Below, one piece after another: positions 52,763 through 61,751 of a stretch of 64,000 nucleotides of DNA. Every line of letters begins with the position of its first letter. Position 1 is the stretch's first letter. Made by a program: the position numbers and the translations under genes. The notes beneath the pieces are model-generated. The model worked only from the letters and a program-made list of their open reading frames with translations, was not told the DNA's origin and searched no databases. Source of the stretch: RUG023 sp900315435 (GTDB lineage: Bacteria; Spirochaetota; Spirochaetia; Sphaerochaetales; Sphaerochaetaceae); the NCBI GenBank assembly GCA_902788205.1, contig CADAJJ010000016.1:42725-106724 (forward strand), read 5' to 3'.

Positions 52763-55700
52763 ATGATGGATATGATGGAAAAGATGGTTCGGCTCGACGT
52801 GGACGTCAGCCCGAATGAGTTGAGCTACGCCGCGCTCCGTGGGGATCTCAGGCTTGTGGTGGAAATAGAAGTCTCTAACGAGACGGATTTTCCTCTCCGG
52901 GCCTCCAAACTGGTCATCTCCTCCTCATCGCCGTTGCTTGCGGCCGTCGCTTTGAAGATCCCCGTCCCTGCGGTGCCTGATGTATCTTCAGCCTCGAACA
53001 CCTATAAGGCCAAAAGGTCCTTCAAGCTGGATCCCTCGTTGTTGCGGGATATTCCATCCCCCCTGTCATTGCCGCTCGTGGTGTCGCTGGTCGATGATGA
53101 GGGGCATGCCTTCGCCACTAGGAGCCGCTCGATATCCGTGCATCCCTCCACCTGGTGGAACGGGGATCCCAAAGTCCTTTCCGTGTTCATCCAGCCCCAT
53201 CACTCCCTTGTGAAGCAGATGGTAGGACCGATAGGGGAGCCCTCCGATCCTGTGGCGGCTGTCTATTCCCTGCTTTCCGGTTACCGGCTCCTGGATGCTC
53301 CCGCGCATGAGGAGCGGGGAGAGGCGATCCGGCCGTTGGGGGATATCGTTTCCTCCAAGTCCGGTACGCCGCTGGAGCTTTCCCTGCTTTTCGCGTCGAT
53401 TGCCGAAGGCATGGGGTTGCACCCTATCGTGTGCCTGTCTCCCGCCATCATCTTCCCCGGGGTGGTGCTTGACGAGAAGCGTTCGTTCGATTGCGTGGTC
53501 CATGACGATCCCTCGGATATCACCCAGGATGCCGGCAAGCATATCGTTGTCGTCGCCCTTGGCGAGAACCAGCCCTTCGCCACCGCATGTGAATCCGCCC
53601 TGCAGAAGGCCCGCCAGGCCGAGAGCCTGCTGATTGTTGATGTGAAGTTCGCCCGTCTGGTGGGACTCCATCCCCTGCCGGAACGCGTGGTCTCTCCTAC
53701 GGGAGAGGTCTCGTTCGTCGAAGATGCCTTCTTTGAGACAGCCGCCTACCGTCCGCGCCTGAAGGACACGATGGAAGAGGTGGACCTGGCAGGGCAGAAG
53801 GTCGCCGACAACACTCCGAAGGGCAGGATCGAGCAATGGCAGCGCCGCCTGCTGGATTTTTCCTACAGGAATCCACTGATGAACATGCGTTCCGGGTACT
53901 CGATCGTGCAGATCCTGTGTCCGGATATGTCCTCTTTCGTCTCCGCGCTCTCCAAGGGAACCTCGTTTGTTGTGCGTCCTGATTTCGATGCCCTGTCCGC
54001 TTCGCCTGATTTTTCGGAAGCCGCCGTTGAGTCCAAACGGGGAAATCCGGCTTTCCTGGAACTGCTTTCCAAGAAACAGGTGGTCGTCTCGGAGAATGCC
54101 AGTACCTTGACCCTGAAGCTCGGCAGCATCTACTGGCGTACCCAGAAAAACCTCAGCGAGTCCGGCGTCTACACGCTCTACCTGACCCTTGGCCATATCG
54201 AGTACTATGACGGGGAACAGATGTTCCGTGCCCCGATATTGCTGTATCCGGTGGAACTCTCCCGTCAGAACGGCACCTATCAGATCAAGTTGCGCGATGA
54301 CGAGGACCCCCAACTGAATTTCAGCGTCTTCGAGAAGTTCCGGATGGAGTACGGATACGAAACCCATCTCGACTATTCCCACCTGCCGTTGCAGGGGGAG
54401 AACATCAACGTCCAGCATGTCTTTGCGACACTTCGTTCCGAGCTCAGCCAGATTCCTCGCTGGAAACTGGTCGAGTCGGTCTCGGTGGGCATCTACTCGT
54501 TCGACCAGTTCGTCATGTACAACGAGCTGAAGGAACACTCGGCGGCGCTGATGAAGAACAAGGTGGTCAAGAGCCTGGTCAAGAAGAAGCTCTGCTTCAA
54601 GCAGGAACCCCTGCCAGAGGTAAAGGACTCGGATTTCATCGACCAGGTGGTCCCCATGGAGTGTGACGAGAGCCAGCTTCGCGCGGTCAAAGCTGCGGTC
54701 TGTGGCTACAGCTTCATCCTGCAGGGTCCGCCGGGCACCGGCAAGTCCCAGACCATCACCTCCATCATCGTCAATGCGATGGTCCAAGGGAAGAAGGTGC
54801 TGTTCGTCGCCGAGAAGATGGCCGCCTTGCAGGTGGTCTACCGGAACCTGCACCAGGTCGGTATCAGCAACCATCTCCTGGAATTGCACTCCATCAAGGC
54901 CTCGAAGGCCCATTTCCTCGACCAGATTTCCGCCGCTTTGGAGCAGAGTGGGGAAACCGTTGCACGCAACGCGGCGAACGAGGAACAGATCAAACGGATC
55001 AGCGGGGAGTTGAAGAAGTACGTCCGCGAACTCCATAAGACCCGCCCCTGCGGCATGAGCCTCTACCAGCTGATCAACCTGTACGAGGCGCACCGCGAGG
55101 TTCCGGTCACCCAGCTTCGCTACTCCCTGATCAAGAAGGTTGGCAAGAAGGAACTTGATGCCTGCGCCACGAAACTTGGGGAAATATCCCTGAATCTCGC
55201 CCGGTTCCGGCCCTTGGAGAAGTCTCCGTTCCAGGGCCTGGGAATCACGAGCTATGGTGACGATGTCAGGGAACAGGTGTCCAGCCTGGCAGGCAAGCTG
55301 GTCAGCCACCTTTCCCATATCGCGCTTCTTGAGGCGGAAATCCAGAAGGAGATGCCGGATGGATGCAAGTGGAACTGCACCACCACGACCGGAGAAAAGG
55401 TGAAGGGGGTGATCGACGCGCTCTCCCGGCTGAAGGAACAGGAAATCGAACCCGGTATCCTCGCGATGGACCGAAGTGCGCTGGGTGATGGCCTGGAGGT
55501 CTTGAAGCGTTACTCCAACCTGAAGCTCGCCAGCGGCGTTTCCAGCGACTGGAGCCCTGAGATCTTCCATGAAAGCATTCCCGGCCTGGTCCAGCAGTGG
55601 GACGGTTGCAAGAGCGGGTTCTTCAAGGGAAAGGAACGGAAACGGCTTCTTTCCAAGGTGAATTCCATGGCTCCAAGCGGCTTGGTGATTACCCAGGACA

Positions 55701-58483
55701 ACATCGTGGACGAGTTGAAGAAACTCAACTCGTTTGTCGCACGGAGCGCACGCCTGAAGCGGGAAGAGGCGAAAATCCCTGAAGAGTTCCGCTTCCTGGT
55801 CGGACGGGACTACGAAGCTGCTGAGCATGTCGTGGATCTGGTGGCTGCCTACCGCAAAGAGGTGGCGACCCTGCTGGAGGCGATGAAGTGCAAGCACACG
55901 GAACCCTTTGTCCTGTCCGTGGCTTCCGCCTGGTACGGGGACGAGCATCTGATCCGGACCCTCGATGAATTCAGCAAGGTGCAGAAGTCGATAGCCAGTG
56001 GCTGGAAAGAGCTTTCCCAGGTAGTGGAGGCTGACGCTTCCTTGTCCGACCTTTCCTATGCCGAGTTGCAGACCCGCCTCGAAGCTTGGATTCAGAGAAC
56101 GGTGGACATGGAAGGATGGGCCCACTGCAACAGCCTGCTTTCCTGGTTCGATACCAAGCCGTATGCTGATCCCTTCGTGCGCATGATGATAGGGGGAATG
56201 GAGGCGAAAGAGGTGGCGCTTTTGTTGCAGGCGTCGTTCGAGAAGTCCTATATCGACGAGATCTTCCAGCAGTGCGCGCCGCTGTTCCAATATGCGCAGG
56301 CTGGCTTCGATGAGAATATCCGGACACTGATGCAAGCCCAAGAGGAGTATCGGGCCTACGTGAAGAGCGCGTTGCCTGGCATGCTGGACGCCCGGGTGCC
56401 TTCCGATGACCGGGTACGCCATGTCCTGTCGCGCTTTGTGGCGACCAAAGGCAAGAAACAGTCGGTCCGGGAATTCCTCTCCGGGGGAATCGACGCCGTG
56501 CTTGCCTATTTCCCCTGCTTCCTGATGAGTCCCATGTCGGTCGCCCAGTTCCTGGATCCGGAACGGCAGCCGTTCGATTTGGTGGTCTTTGACGAGGCGT
56601 CGCAGATCCCCACCTGCCAGGCAATCGGTCCGATTGCCCGTGGCAAGGACCTGATCGTCGTCGGTGACGCGAAGCAGATGCCTCCGACCAGCTTCTTCCA
56701 GAAAACCGCGACCAGCGACGATGAGGAACGGGATCCTTTTGACGGGGACTTGGACAGCATCCTTGCCGACTGCAATGATATCGGGCTTCCCCAGACCAGC
56801 CTGAACTGGCACTATCGGAGCACCAATGAAAGCCTGATCGCCTTCAGCAACGCGCATTATTACCATCGCAGGCTGAAAACCTATCCGTCGGTGGATTCCT
56901 TGCATTCCCGGGTGTCGCTACGCCACGTCGAGGGGTACTATCAGTCGGGAAGCAAAGAGCCGAATCCTGCCGAGGCCGATGCCATCGTCATGGAAATCAA
57001 GCGCCGTCTCGAGGATCCCGTCTTGTGCGGCGATTCCATCGGTGTCATCACCTTTGGCGAGAAACAGCAGGCGTTGATCCAGGACAAGCTGGAAGACCTG
57101 TTCAGCCGCAAGCACAACCTTGCCAAGCTGGCGAAATGGGACCAGAGCGAGATCGACTGTCCGGACCGGCTGATCGTGAAGAATCTGGAGAACATCCAGG
57201 GAGACGAAAGGGATGTGATCCTGCTCTCGGTCACCTACGGCAAGAACAAGGCCGGGAGGTTCTCCACCAACTTCGGACCGATCAGCAGCATTGGCGGAGA
57301 GAACCGCCTGAACGTCGCCTTCAGCCGGGCAAAGAAAGAGATGGTGGTCTTCACCATCATCGACCTTGCCGACTTCGCGGGCAAGCAGATTCCCTCGAAG
57401 GGGGGAAACGACCTTCGCAGTTTCCTGCAGTTCGCCAGCCAGGCGGGGGTGGACGAGGGAGTGCGCTCGAAGCGGGAGCAGAGCCTGATGGCCCAGGAGA
57501 TTCTGGAGATGCTCAGAGAACATGGCTATGAAGGAGCGCTCAACGTGGGATTGTCCGATTTCCAGGTGGATATCGCGCTTTCCCACCCCAAGGATCCCGG
57601 TACCTTCTTCTGCGGCATCCTGCTTGACGGAAGCGGCATGCTCCTTTCCTCGTTGACCAACGACCGGTTCATCCTGCGCGAGCAGGTGTTGAAGGCAAGG
57701 GGATGGAACGTGATTCTGGTCAGAACCATCGATTGGTTCAATGATCGGGAAAAGGAGACCAGGTACATCCTCTCTCTTGTCGGGAAATATCGTTCCCTCC
57801 TGAAGAAGAGCGAGGCGGTGGCCGCCATTCCGGCTGAGGAGGAGAAACCTCATGAGGAAAGCAGCACGTTCCGCATCGGAATCGACTACCAGGGTTTCGA
57901 GTTCAACGAGACGGATACCATGTCCGTGGCCGAGGTGAAGCATCTGAAGCCAGAGCAATTCGTCGCCCGCTTCCGCAGCGTGATCGAGGGAGAAGGACCG
58001 ATTGCCGAAGAGTTGCTTGAGCTCAAGGTGCTCCGCTCCTTCGGGCCGAAGAAGAAAAGTCCCTCCCTCAAGCCGGTGCTTGACGAGCACCTGCGTTCCG
58101 CGGGGTTCATCACCACCGAAGAACTGGATGGCGAGGGGAACAGGCAGTTCGTCTACTGGCCGGAGAAGTGGAGAGGGACGGAAGATATCGAATCCGCCTA
58201 TACCCAGTACCGCCGTAACGGAGAGCAGGAGGGAGAGAAACGCCAGGTGGGGGATATCCCTCGGATCGAGATGCTCAACGCCATGTATGCGGTCCTCCAG
58301 AGCAAGGGTACGCTGATGAAAGAGGATTTGTTGAAAGAGACCTCTCTCGCCCTTGGATTCAAAGGGCGGAGTGCTTCTGTACAAAAAGCTTTGGAATCCA
58401 CCATCGAGCAAGGGCTGGCTTCCGCACGCCTTGCCGTCATGGACGAGTTCGGGCGCATCGGAATCGGGCAGGCCCAGATGTGA
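52763..58483 (+). CDS. DUF4011-SF1 helicase-Vsr-like fusion (Hhe-type defence protein)
   Basis: A protein of 1906 residues. The N-terminal region includes a DUF4011-like part with RIEQWQRRLLDFSYRNPLMNMR near residue 353. Helicase motif I is GPPGTGKSQTITS near 654; motif II is VVFDEASQIPTCQAIG near 1273, with VGDAKQMPPTSFF after it; late motifs are NIQGDERDVILLSVTYG and LNVAFSRAKKEMVVF. A Vsr/MTES_1575-like nuclease domain follows (about 1566-1660: LSDFQVDIALSHPKDPGTFFCGILLDG...). A DUF3320-like part (VIEGEGPIAEELLELKVLRSFG) follows near 1735. The usual GIECDG of the nuclease reads GILLDG, losing a candidate catalytic glutamate. It lies between two paralogous FHGTD genes. Similar single proteins were reported as the Hhe defence system. 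Confidence 0.82.
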   Translation: MMDMMEKMVRLDVDVSPNELSYAALRGDLRLVVEIEVSNETDFPLRASKLVISSSSPLLAAVALKIPVPAVPDVSSASNTYKAKRSFKLDPSLLRDIPSPLSLPLVVSLVDDEGHAFATRSRSISVHPSTWWNGDPKVLSVFIQPHHSLVKQMVGPIGEPSDPVAAVYSLLSGYRLLDAPAHEERGEAIRPLGDIVSSKSGTPLELSLLFASIAEGMGLHPIVCLSPAIIFPGVVLDEKRSFDCVVHDDPSDITQDAGKHIVVVALGENQPFATACESALQKARQAESLLIVDVKFARLVGLHPLPERVVSPTGEVSFVEDAFFETAAYRPRLKDTMEEVDLAGQKVADNTPKGRIEQWQRRLLDFSYRNPLMNMRSGYSIVQILCPDMSSFVSALSKGTSFVVRPDFDALSASPDFSEAAVESKRGNPAFLELLSKKQVVVSENASTLTLKLGSIYWRTQKNLSESGVYTLYLTLGHIEYYDGEQMFRAPILLYPVELSRQNGTYQIKLRDDEDPQLNFSVFEKFRMEYGYETHLDYSHLPLQGENINVQHVFATLRSELSQIPRWKLVESVSVGIYSFDQFVMYNELKEHSAALMKNKVVKSLVKKKLCFKQEPLPEVKDSDFIDQVVPMECDESQLRAVKAAVCGYSFILQGPPGTGKSQTITSIIVNAMVQGKKVLFVAEKMAALQVVYRNLHQVGISNHLLELHSIKASKAHFLDQISAALEQSGETVARNAANEEQIKRISGELKKYVRELHKTRPCGMSLYQLINLYEAHREVPVTQLRYSLIKKVGKKELDACATKLGEISLNLARFRPLEKSPFQGLGITSYGDDVREQVSSLAGKLVSHLSHIALLEAEIQKEMPDGCKWNCTTTTGEKVKGVIDALSRLKEQEIEPGILAMDRSALGDGLEVLKRYSNLKLASGVSSDWSPEIFHESIPGLVQQWDGCKSGFFKGKERKRLLSKVNSMAPSGLVITQDNIVDELKKLNSFVARSARLKREEAKIPEEFRFLVGRDYEAAEHVVDLVAAYRKEVATLLEAMKCKHTEPFVLSVASAWYGDEHLIRTLDEFSKVQKSIASGWKELSQVVEADASLSDLSYAELQTRLEAWIQRTVDMEGWAHCNSLLSWFDTKPYADPFVRMMIGGMEAKEVALLLQASFEKSYIDEIFQQCAPLFQYAQAGFDENIRTLMQAQEEYRAYVKSALPGMLDARVPSDDRVRHVLSRFVATKGKKQSVREFLSGGIDAVLAYFPCFLMSPMSVAQFLDPERQPFDLVVFDEASQIPTCQAIGPIARGKDLIVVGDAKQMPPTSFFQKTATSDDEERDPFDGDLDSILADCNDIGLPQTSLNWHYRSTNESLIAFSNAHYYHRRLKTYPSVDSLHSRVSLRHVEGYYQSGSKEPNPAEADAIVMEIKRRLEDPVLCGDSIGVITFGEKQQALIQDKLEDLFSRKHNLAKLAKWDQSEIDCPDRLIVKNLENIQGDERDVILLSVTYGKNKAGRFSTNFGPISSIGGENRLNVAFSRAKKEMVVFTIIDLADFAGKQIPSKGGNDLRSFLQFASQAGVDEGVRSKREQSLMAQEILEMLREHGYEGALNVGLSDFQVDIALSHPKDPGTFFCGILLDGSGMLLSSLTNDRFILREQVLKARGWNVILVRTIDWFNDREKETRYILSLVGKYRSLLKKSEAVAAIPAEEEKPHEESSTFRIGIDYQGFEFNETDTMSVAEVKHLKPEQFVARFRSVIEGEGPIAEELLELKVLRSFGPKKKSPSLKPVLDEHLRSAGFITTEELDGEGNRQFVYWPEKWRGTEDIESAYTQYRRNGEQEGEKRQVGDIPRIEMLNAMYAVLQSKGTLMKEDLLKETSLALGFKGRSASVQKALESTIEQGLASARLAVMDEFGRIGIGQAQM

Positions 58484-58621
58484 CCAGACCGGAATTGCGT
58501 GTTGCCAGCAGTATTTCCTTGGCGGATACTGCTGGCGTGCTATGCTGATTGTCGTGTTCCTCGCGTTTTCGTGACCGTTGGGGGCATCAATTCTCCCGTA
58601 TGCTTGGCTTGGAGGCAAAGT

Positions 58622-59449
58622 ATGGAAGAATACCTGTGTTCTCCACAGGACTTTTGTGGTGTGCGTATCGGAAAGGGGACGATGGAACACTTTGACTATC
58701 ACGCATTCAAGTCATATGTGAAGCGCCGGATAGTGCCCCAGATCCCTTTGCGTCGCCTTGAGGGCAAGGTGCCGTTTCCGATGTTCCATGGGACTGACGA
58801 GATGGTGCTGGAAATGAGTGATGGACAGCGGAAGGAAACTGATCGTCTGCTCAGGCGCTATGTGCTCTATCTGCACCACCGGGTTCCCCATGATTTCTGG
58901 GGTTGGGAAGAGCGCTATGGCATGCAGGGGCGTGATATGGCTCTAGTCATGACCCAGGAGCTTCCGAAGATGCTCGGAGAGCGGAGATGGTGGTCCTCTG
59001 CATCCCTTTCGGTCTGTGGACTTGGGTTTGCCTGCCAGTATGCGGTCCGTGCCCAGTACTTCGGCATGGTGGGAAGGGCGGCCCATTTCCTGGCCTTGGC
59101 CGAGCGCAAGGCGGTGCAGACCGGCAAGATTCCGGAGGCGCCCCTTGTCGGAGATCTTGCGAAAGCCAAAGGACTGGTTGAGCGATTCTGGGACAACCAT
59201 CCCCGCCCGGTGGTGTTGATGGTGGAAGGCCTTGACGATGTGTCTGCTTTCCTGACCGAGGACGGAAGACCTGCGCTGGAGCGTAAGAAAGGGAGGGAGC
59301 GGACCAGCTGTCTGCGCTACATTACCGATGGGTTCCGGTACACACAGCCGGTAGACCTTTGCCATGCGACGCGGATAGGGGTGACTCCAGATAGCTATGC
59401 ACAGTTTGTCCATGCCTACAACCTTCCCTTTGCCTGCATGACGGTCTAA
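58622..59449 (+). CDS. FHGTD-motif protein 2, paralogue of protein 1
   Basis: A protein of 275 residues. Blocks shared with the protein at 51774-52637 are VPFPMFHGTDEMVLEM (FHGTD at 55-59), WSSASLSVCGLGFACQYAVRAQYFGMVGRAAHFLALAE (about 124-161) and HPRPVVLMVEG (about 193-203). The start at 58622 has GGAGG seven bases upstream; an ATG at 58682 also exists. It follows the helicase gene by 138 bases. The second block lacks the clear tyrosine seen in copy 1 and the sequences are strongly diverged, so the two copies may have different jobs. Function is not established; the ADP-ribosyltransferase idea is inference from the motif order. Confidence 0.5.
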   Translation: MEEYLCSPQDFCGVRIGKGTMEHFDYHAFKSYVKRRIVPQIPLRRLEGKVPFPMFHGTDEMVLEMSDGQRKETDRLLRRYVLYLHHRVPHDFWGWEERYGMQGRDMALVMTQELPKMLGERRWWSSASLSVCGLGFACQYAVRAQYFGMVGRAAHFLALAERKAVQTGKIPEAPLVGDLAKAKGLVERFWDNHPRPVVLMVEGLDDVSAFLTEDGRPALERKKGRERTSCLRYITDGFRYTQPVDLCHATRIGVTPDSYAQFVHAYNLPFACMTV

Positions 59450-59548
59450 TGTGAAGCGACGGGCAAGAGGTTTGTAGTTGTATACAGGTTTTTCACAAGT
59501 ATAAAAAAGCAGTTTCGCAATGTCATATCCTGTGGTAGATTTCTCCTT

Positions 59549-60421
59549 ATGGGAATGGCAACGAAACTGGAAGTGGAGCGGTATACGGCGCTCTGGAGAA
59601 ACCATGGGCGCTTGAAATTGGTGGCGCGGGAGGCGAAGACGACGACGGTAAAGGTCCGCAAGCTTCTGATCACTGCCGGTATCTATACCAATGCCCAACA
59701 TCTGCGTATCACCAAGCTTGTTCGCCATGGCATGCGGACTCGGGAAATCGCCCGGGTGACCGGACTCGGACCAAAAGTTGTGGACAGTTACCGCCCTTAC
59801 CGGGATGGACCTTTCGCGCAGGCGGGCTGGGGGCTGAAGAAGCCGGAGAAGCTGCACAGTCTTCCTATCATCTCCAGTAGCGGCCGTTGCGATATGCAAC
59901 CATGGCTCAAAGACCGTAGCGAGACCTTGATCCAAGCCTTCCTTTCCCTTGCGCTCCATGTCGATATCAACCATACCGACCTGATCAGCCAGATGCTCCC
60001 GCTCGCCAGCCAGTACGTCCCGGCTCTCCGTTCCCTTGCCTGCATGGTACTCGGTCTTGTCCCGGCAGAACCGGTTCCTTTGGACTACGGGAACTTGACG
60101 CTGGTGGATATGATGGTGGCATACCAGCTCGGCCGCTGGCTGATGGAGCCGTGGAACGGGGGAGGGGAAGTGCTGCATCTGGCACCTTCGGAGAATGTCT
60201 TCGCTTTGGAGCAGGGCGGGATGGATATCCATTCCCAGCTCTTGCACGACGTCATGGCCCTTGGCGTAGCCTACGACATGCTCAGCGAACTTTTTGCCGG
60301 TTGTCGGGACGAGGTAGTCGATACCCTGCTGAAAAGGGTCAGGGACAACTTGGTGGCGCTCTTTTCCTATCTTCGGTCGCCTCGTCTCAAGAGAATGCCA
60401 CGTGTTTTTCTCACGCATTGA
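59549..60421 (+). CDS. Double helix-turn-helix protein, unknown C-terminal domain
   Basis: A protein of 290 residues. The N-terminal 80 residues contain two HTH units: GRLKLVAREAKTTTVKVRKLLITAG (about 21-45) and KLVRHGMRTREIARVTGLGPKVVDSYRPYRDG (about 56-87), in the style of sigma-region-4/resolvase-like HTH proteins. The C-terminal 200 residues are not recognised. No strong Shine-Dalgarno is seen. Its place in the locus suggests a DNA-binding regulator or a target-recognition component. Confidence 0.6.
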   Translation: MGMATKLEVERYTALWRNHGRLKLVAREAKTTTVKVRKLLITAGIYTNAQHLRITKLVRHGMRTREIARVTGLGPKVVDSYRPYRDGPFAQAGWGLKKPEKLHSLPIISSSGRCDMQPWLKDRSETLIQAFLSLALHVDINHTDLISQMLPLASQYVPALRSLACMVLGLVPAEPVPLDYGNLTLVDMMVAYQLGRWLMEPWNGGGEVLHLAPSENVFALEQGGMDIHSQLLHDVMALGVAYDMLSELFAGCRDEVVDTLLKRVRDNLVALFSYLRSPRLKRMPRVFLTH

Positions 60422-60425
60422 ATTG

Positions 60426-60635
60426 TTAAAAACTGTATATTTTCTTGCGCGTTTTATTTGCTTGGTTGCCAGACTGAGCACCATACTTGCCAATTACCTG
60501 ATTCCCTCTGTCTTGTGGGTTGGTCTTCTCGTAATCCAACAAGGTGTCGATTGATATCAATTCTTTAGCATATAAATAGTTATACGCATATTCGTACCCT
60601 GTTGCATAGGCAATAATCCATGACAGGATAACGCA
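60426..60635 (-). pseudogene. Possible 3' remnant of an AT-rich gene
   Basis: An open frame of 69 codons without an ATG reads in a protein-like way (SWIIAYATGYEYAYNYLYAKE, later QDRGNQVIGKYG) and ends at TAA 60428-60426. An AGGAG followed by ATG lies at its upstream end but in a different frame, as if one or two bases had been gained or lost. It could be chance; composition is unlike its neighbours. Confidence 0.3.
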
Positions 60636-60962
60636 TTATCTCCTGGTGCCTTTGGTGACGGGAGAAAGGCGGTTTCCTTGGCGATCTCTATCGTTTTCTA
60701 TAATTGTGATTAATTTATCATAGCATGGTGTGATGGTCTTCTGAATCAATTATTGTATATACAATGGATTATATCTCGATTTATGAAAAGTGCATGAAAT
60801 AGCTTTCTGATTTTGTACAAGAGGGTGTAGTGTGTAATTGTTGTAGATAATTGCTCTTATGGGAGATGAGATGGGGAAGCTTGGTCCGTGGATGTCGTAC
60901 AAGGGCATCCTATCCGTTATGAGAAATGAGGTGTTGGTTCGTCACCAAGGGAAGGCGAAACA
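60636..60962. other. AT-rich intergenic stretch
   Basis: No gene is supported. It contains TATA-rich sequence near 60745-60780 that may hold the promoter of the following two-gene unit. Confidence 0.4.
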
Positions 60963-61751
60963 ATGATAAACTACACGAAGTTCCGTTCCGACCTCTATTC
61001 CTACAAGTACTGTGTGGACTTCCTGCGCAAGAGGAGGAACCTGAGCCTGACACGCCGGATAGACCTGGTGACACGGACAAGGTATCCTTGGACGGAACTG
61101 CAAAGCGACGAGGAGCGGTTCATGACCAGCGCCTCCGGGGTGAGCGATGACGAGGCGGTGGTGTTCTTCCGGAGAAAGCTGCAGACCCTCTACAAGTTGG
61201 AGTTGGAGAGGAATTTCCCGAGCACCGGCTCGATCCGGGAGTTCTGGGCCCTGCTGGATGGACTGTGGCATCAACGGGAGCTGTCGTTCATGGAAACCGG
61301 GCAGTCCTTTCTTTCCTTCTGGAAGCGGCAGGGGATGTCCCCGAACCGGCATGATGCGGGGATGATCGCGCTTTCAAGCAAGTTCCTGAACCTGATGGAG
61401 CCGAATCGTTGGCCGATCTGGGATATCAGGCGGGATAGCCGGTTCTTCCTGTTGACCGATAGTGAACTGCGTGACTATCCCGAGGCATGTTATCGGCGGC
61501 TCTGCCGGCTGGTGGCCAGGATTCGGTCAAATGGCCATATGCATCTGTACCGCGGCTTCATGGACCACCTGTTGGAGCTTCATACGGCTGCGCTCCCGCC
61601 TGTCACGCCGCTTCCCGCGCCATTGGTCATCCATCTGCTTACCAAACGTCAGGAGGCGATGAGGATCCTGGCCGTGAACCCGGCGCTTGCCATGGAATGG
61701 GAGACGGTGAAGCGCCATCTGCGGGCGGACATGGAAAGGGGAAGAAGATGA
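60963..61751 (+). CDS. Uncharacterised protein coupled to the NADAR gene
   Basis: A basic protein of 262 residues. The block SSKFLNLMEPNRWPIWDIRRDSRF (about residues 138-161) resembles a 'K-x-L-x-F-x-x-P-x-x-x-P-I-x-D' box I associate with uncharacterised OGG-like/HhH glycosylase-type or related defence proteins; this is a weak resemblance. The start at 60963 has GGAAGG seven bases before. Its stop overlaps the ATG of the NADAR gene, so both proteins are made together. Function not assigned. Confidence 0.55.
   Translation: MINYTKFRSDLYSYKYCVDFLRKRRNLSLTRRIDLVTRTRYPWTELQSDEERFMTSASGVSDDEAVVFFRRKLQTLYKLELERNFPSTGSIREFWALLDGLWHQRELSFMETGQSFLSFWKRQGMSPNRHDAGMIALSSKFLNLMEPNRWPIWDIRRDSRFFLLTDSELRDYPEACYRRLCRLVARIRSNGHMHLYRGFMDHLLELHTAALPPVTPLPAPLVIHLLTKRQEAMRILAVNPALAMEWETVKRHLRADMERGRR

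Noticed and set aside
53066..56905. Minus-strand open frame of 1279 codons opposite the large helicase
   Set aside because: Antisense shadow of a protein with complete helicase motifs.
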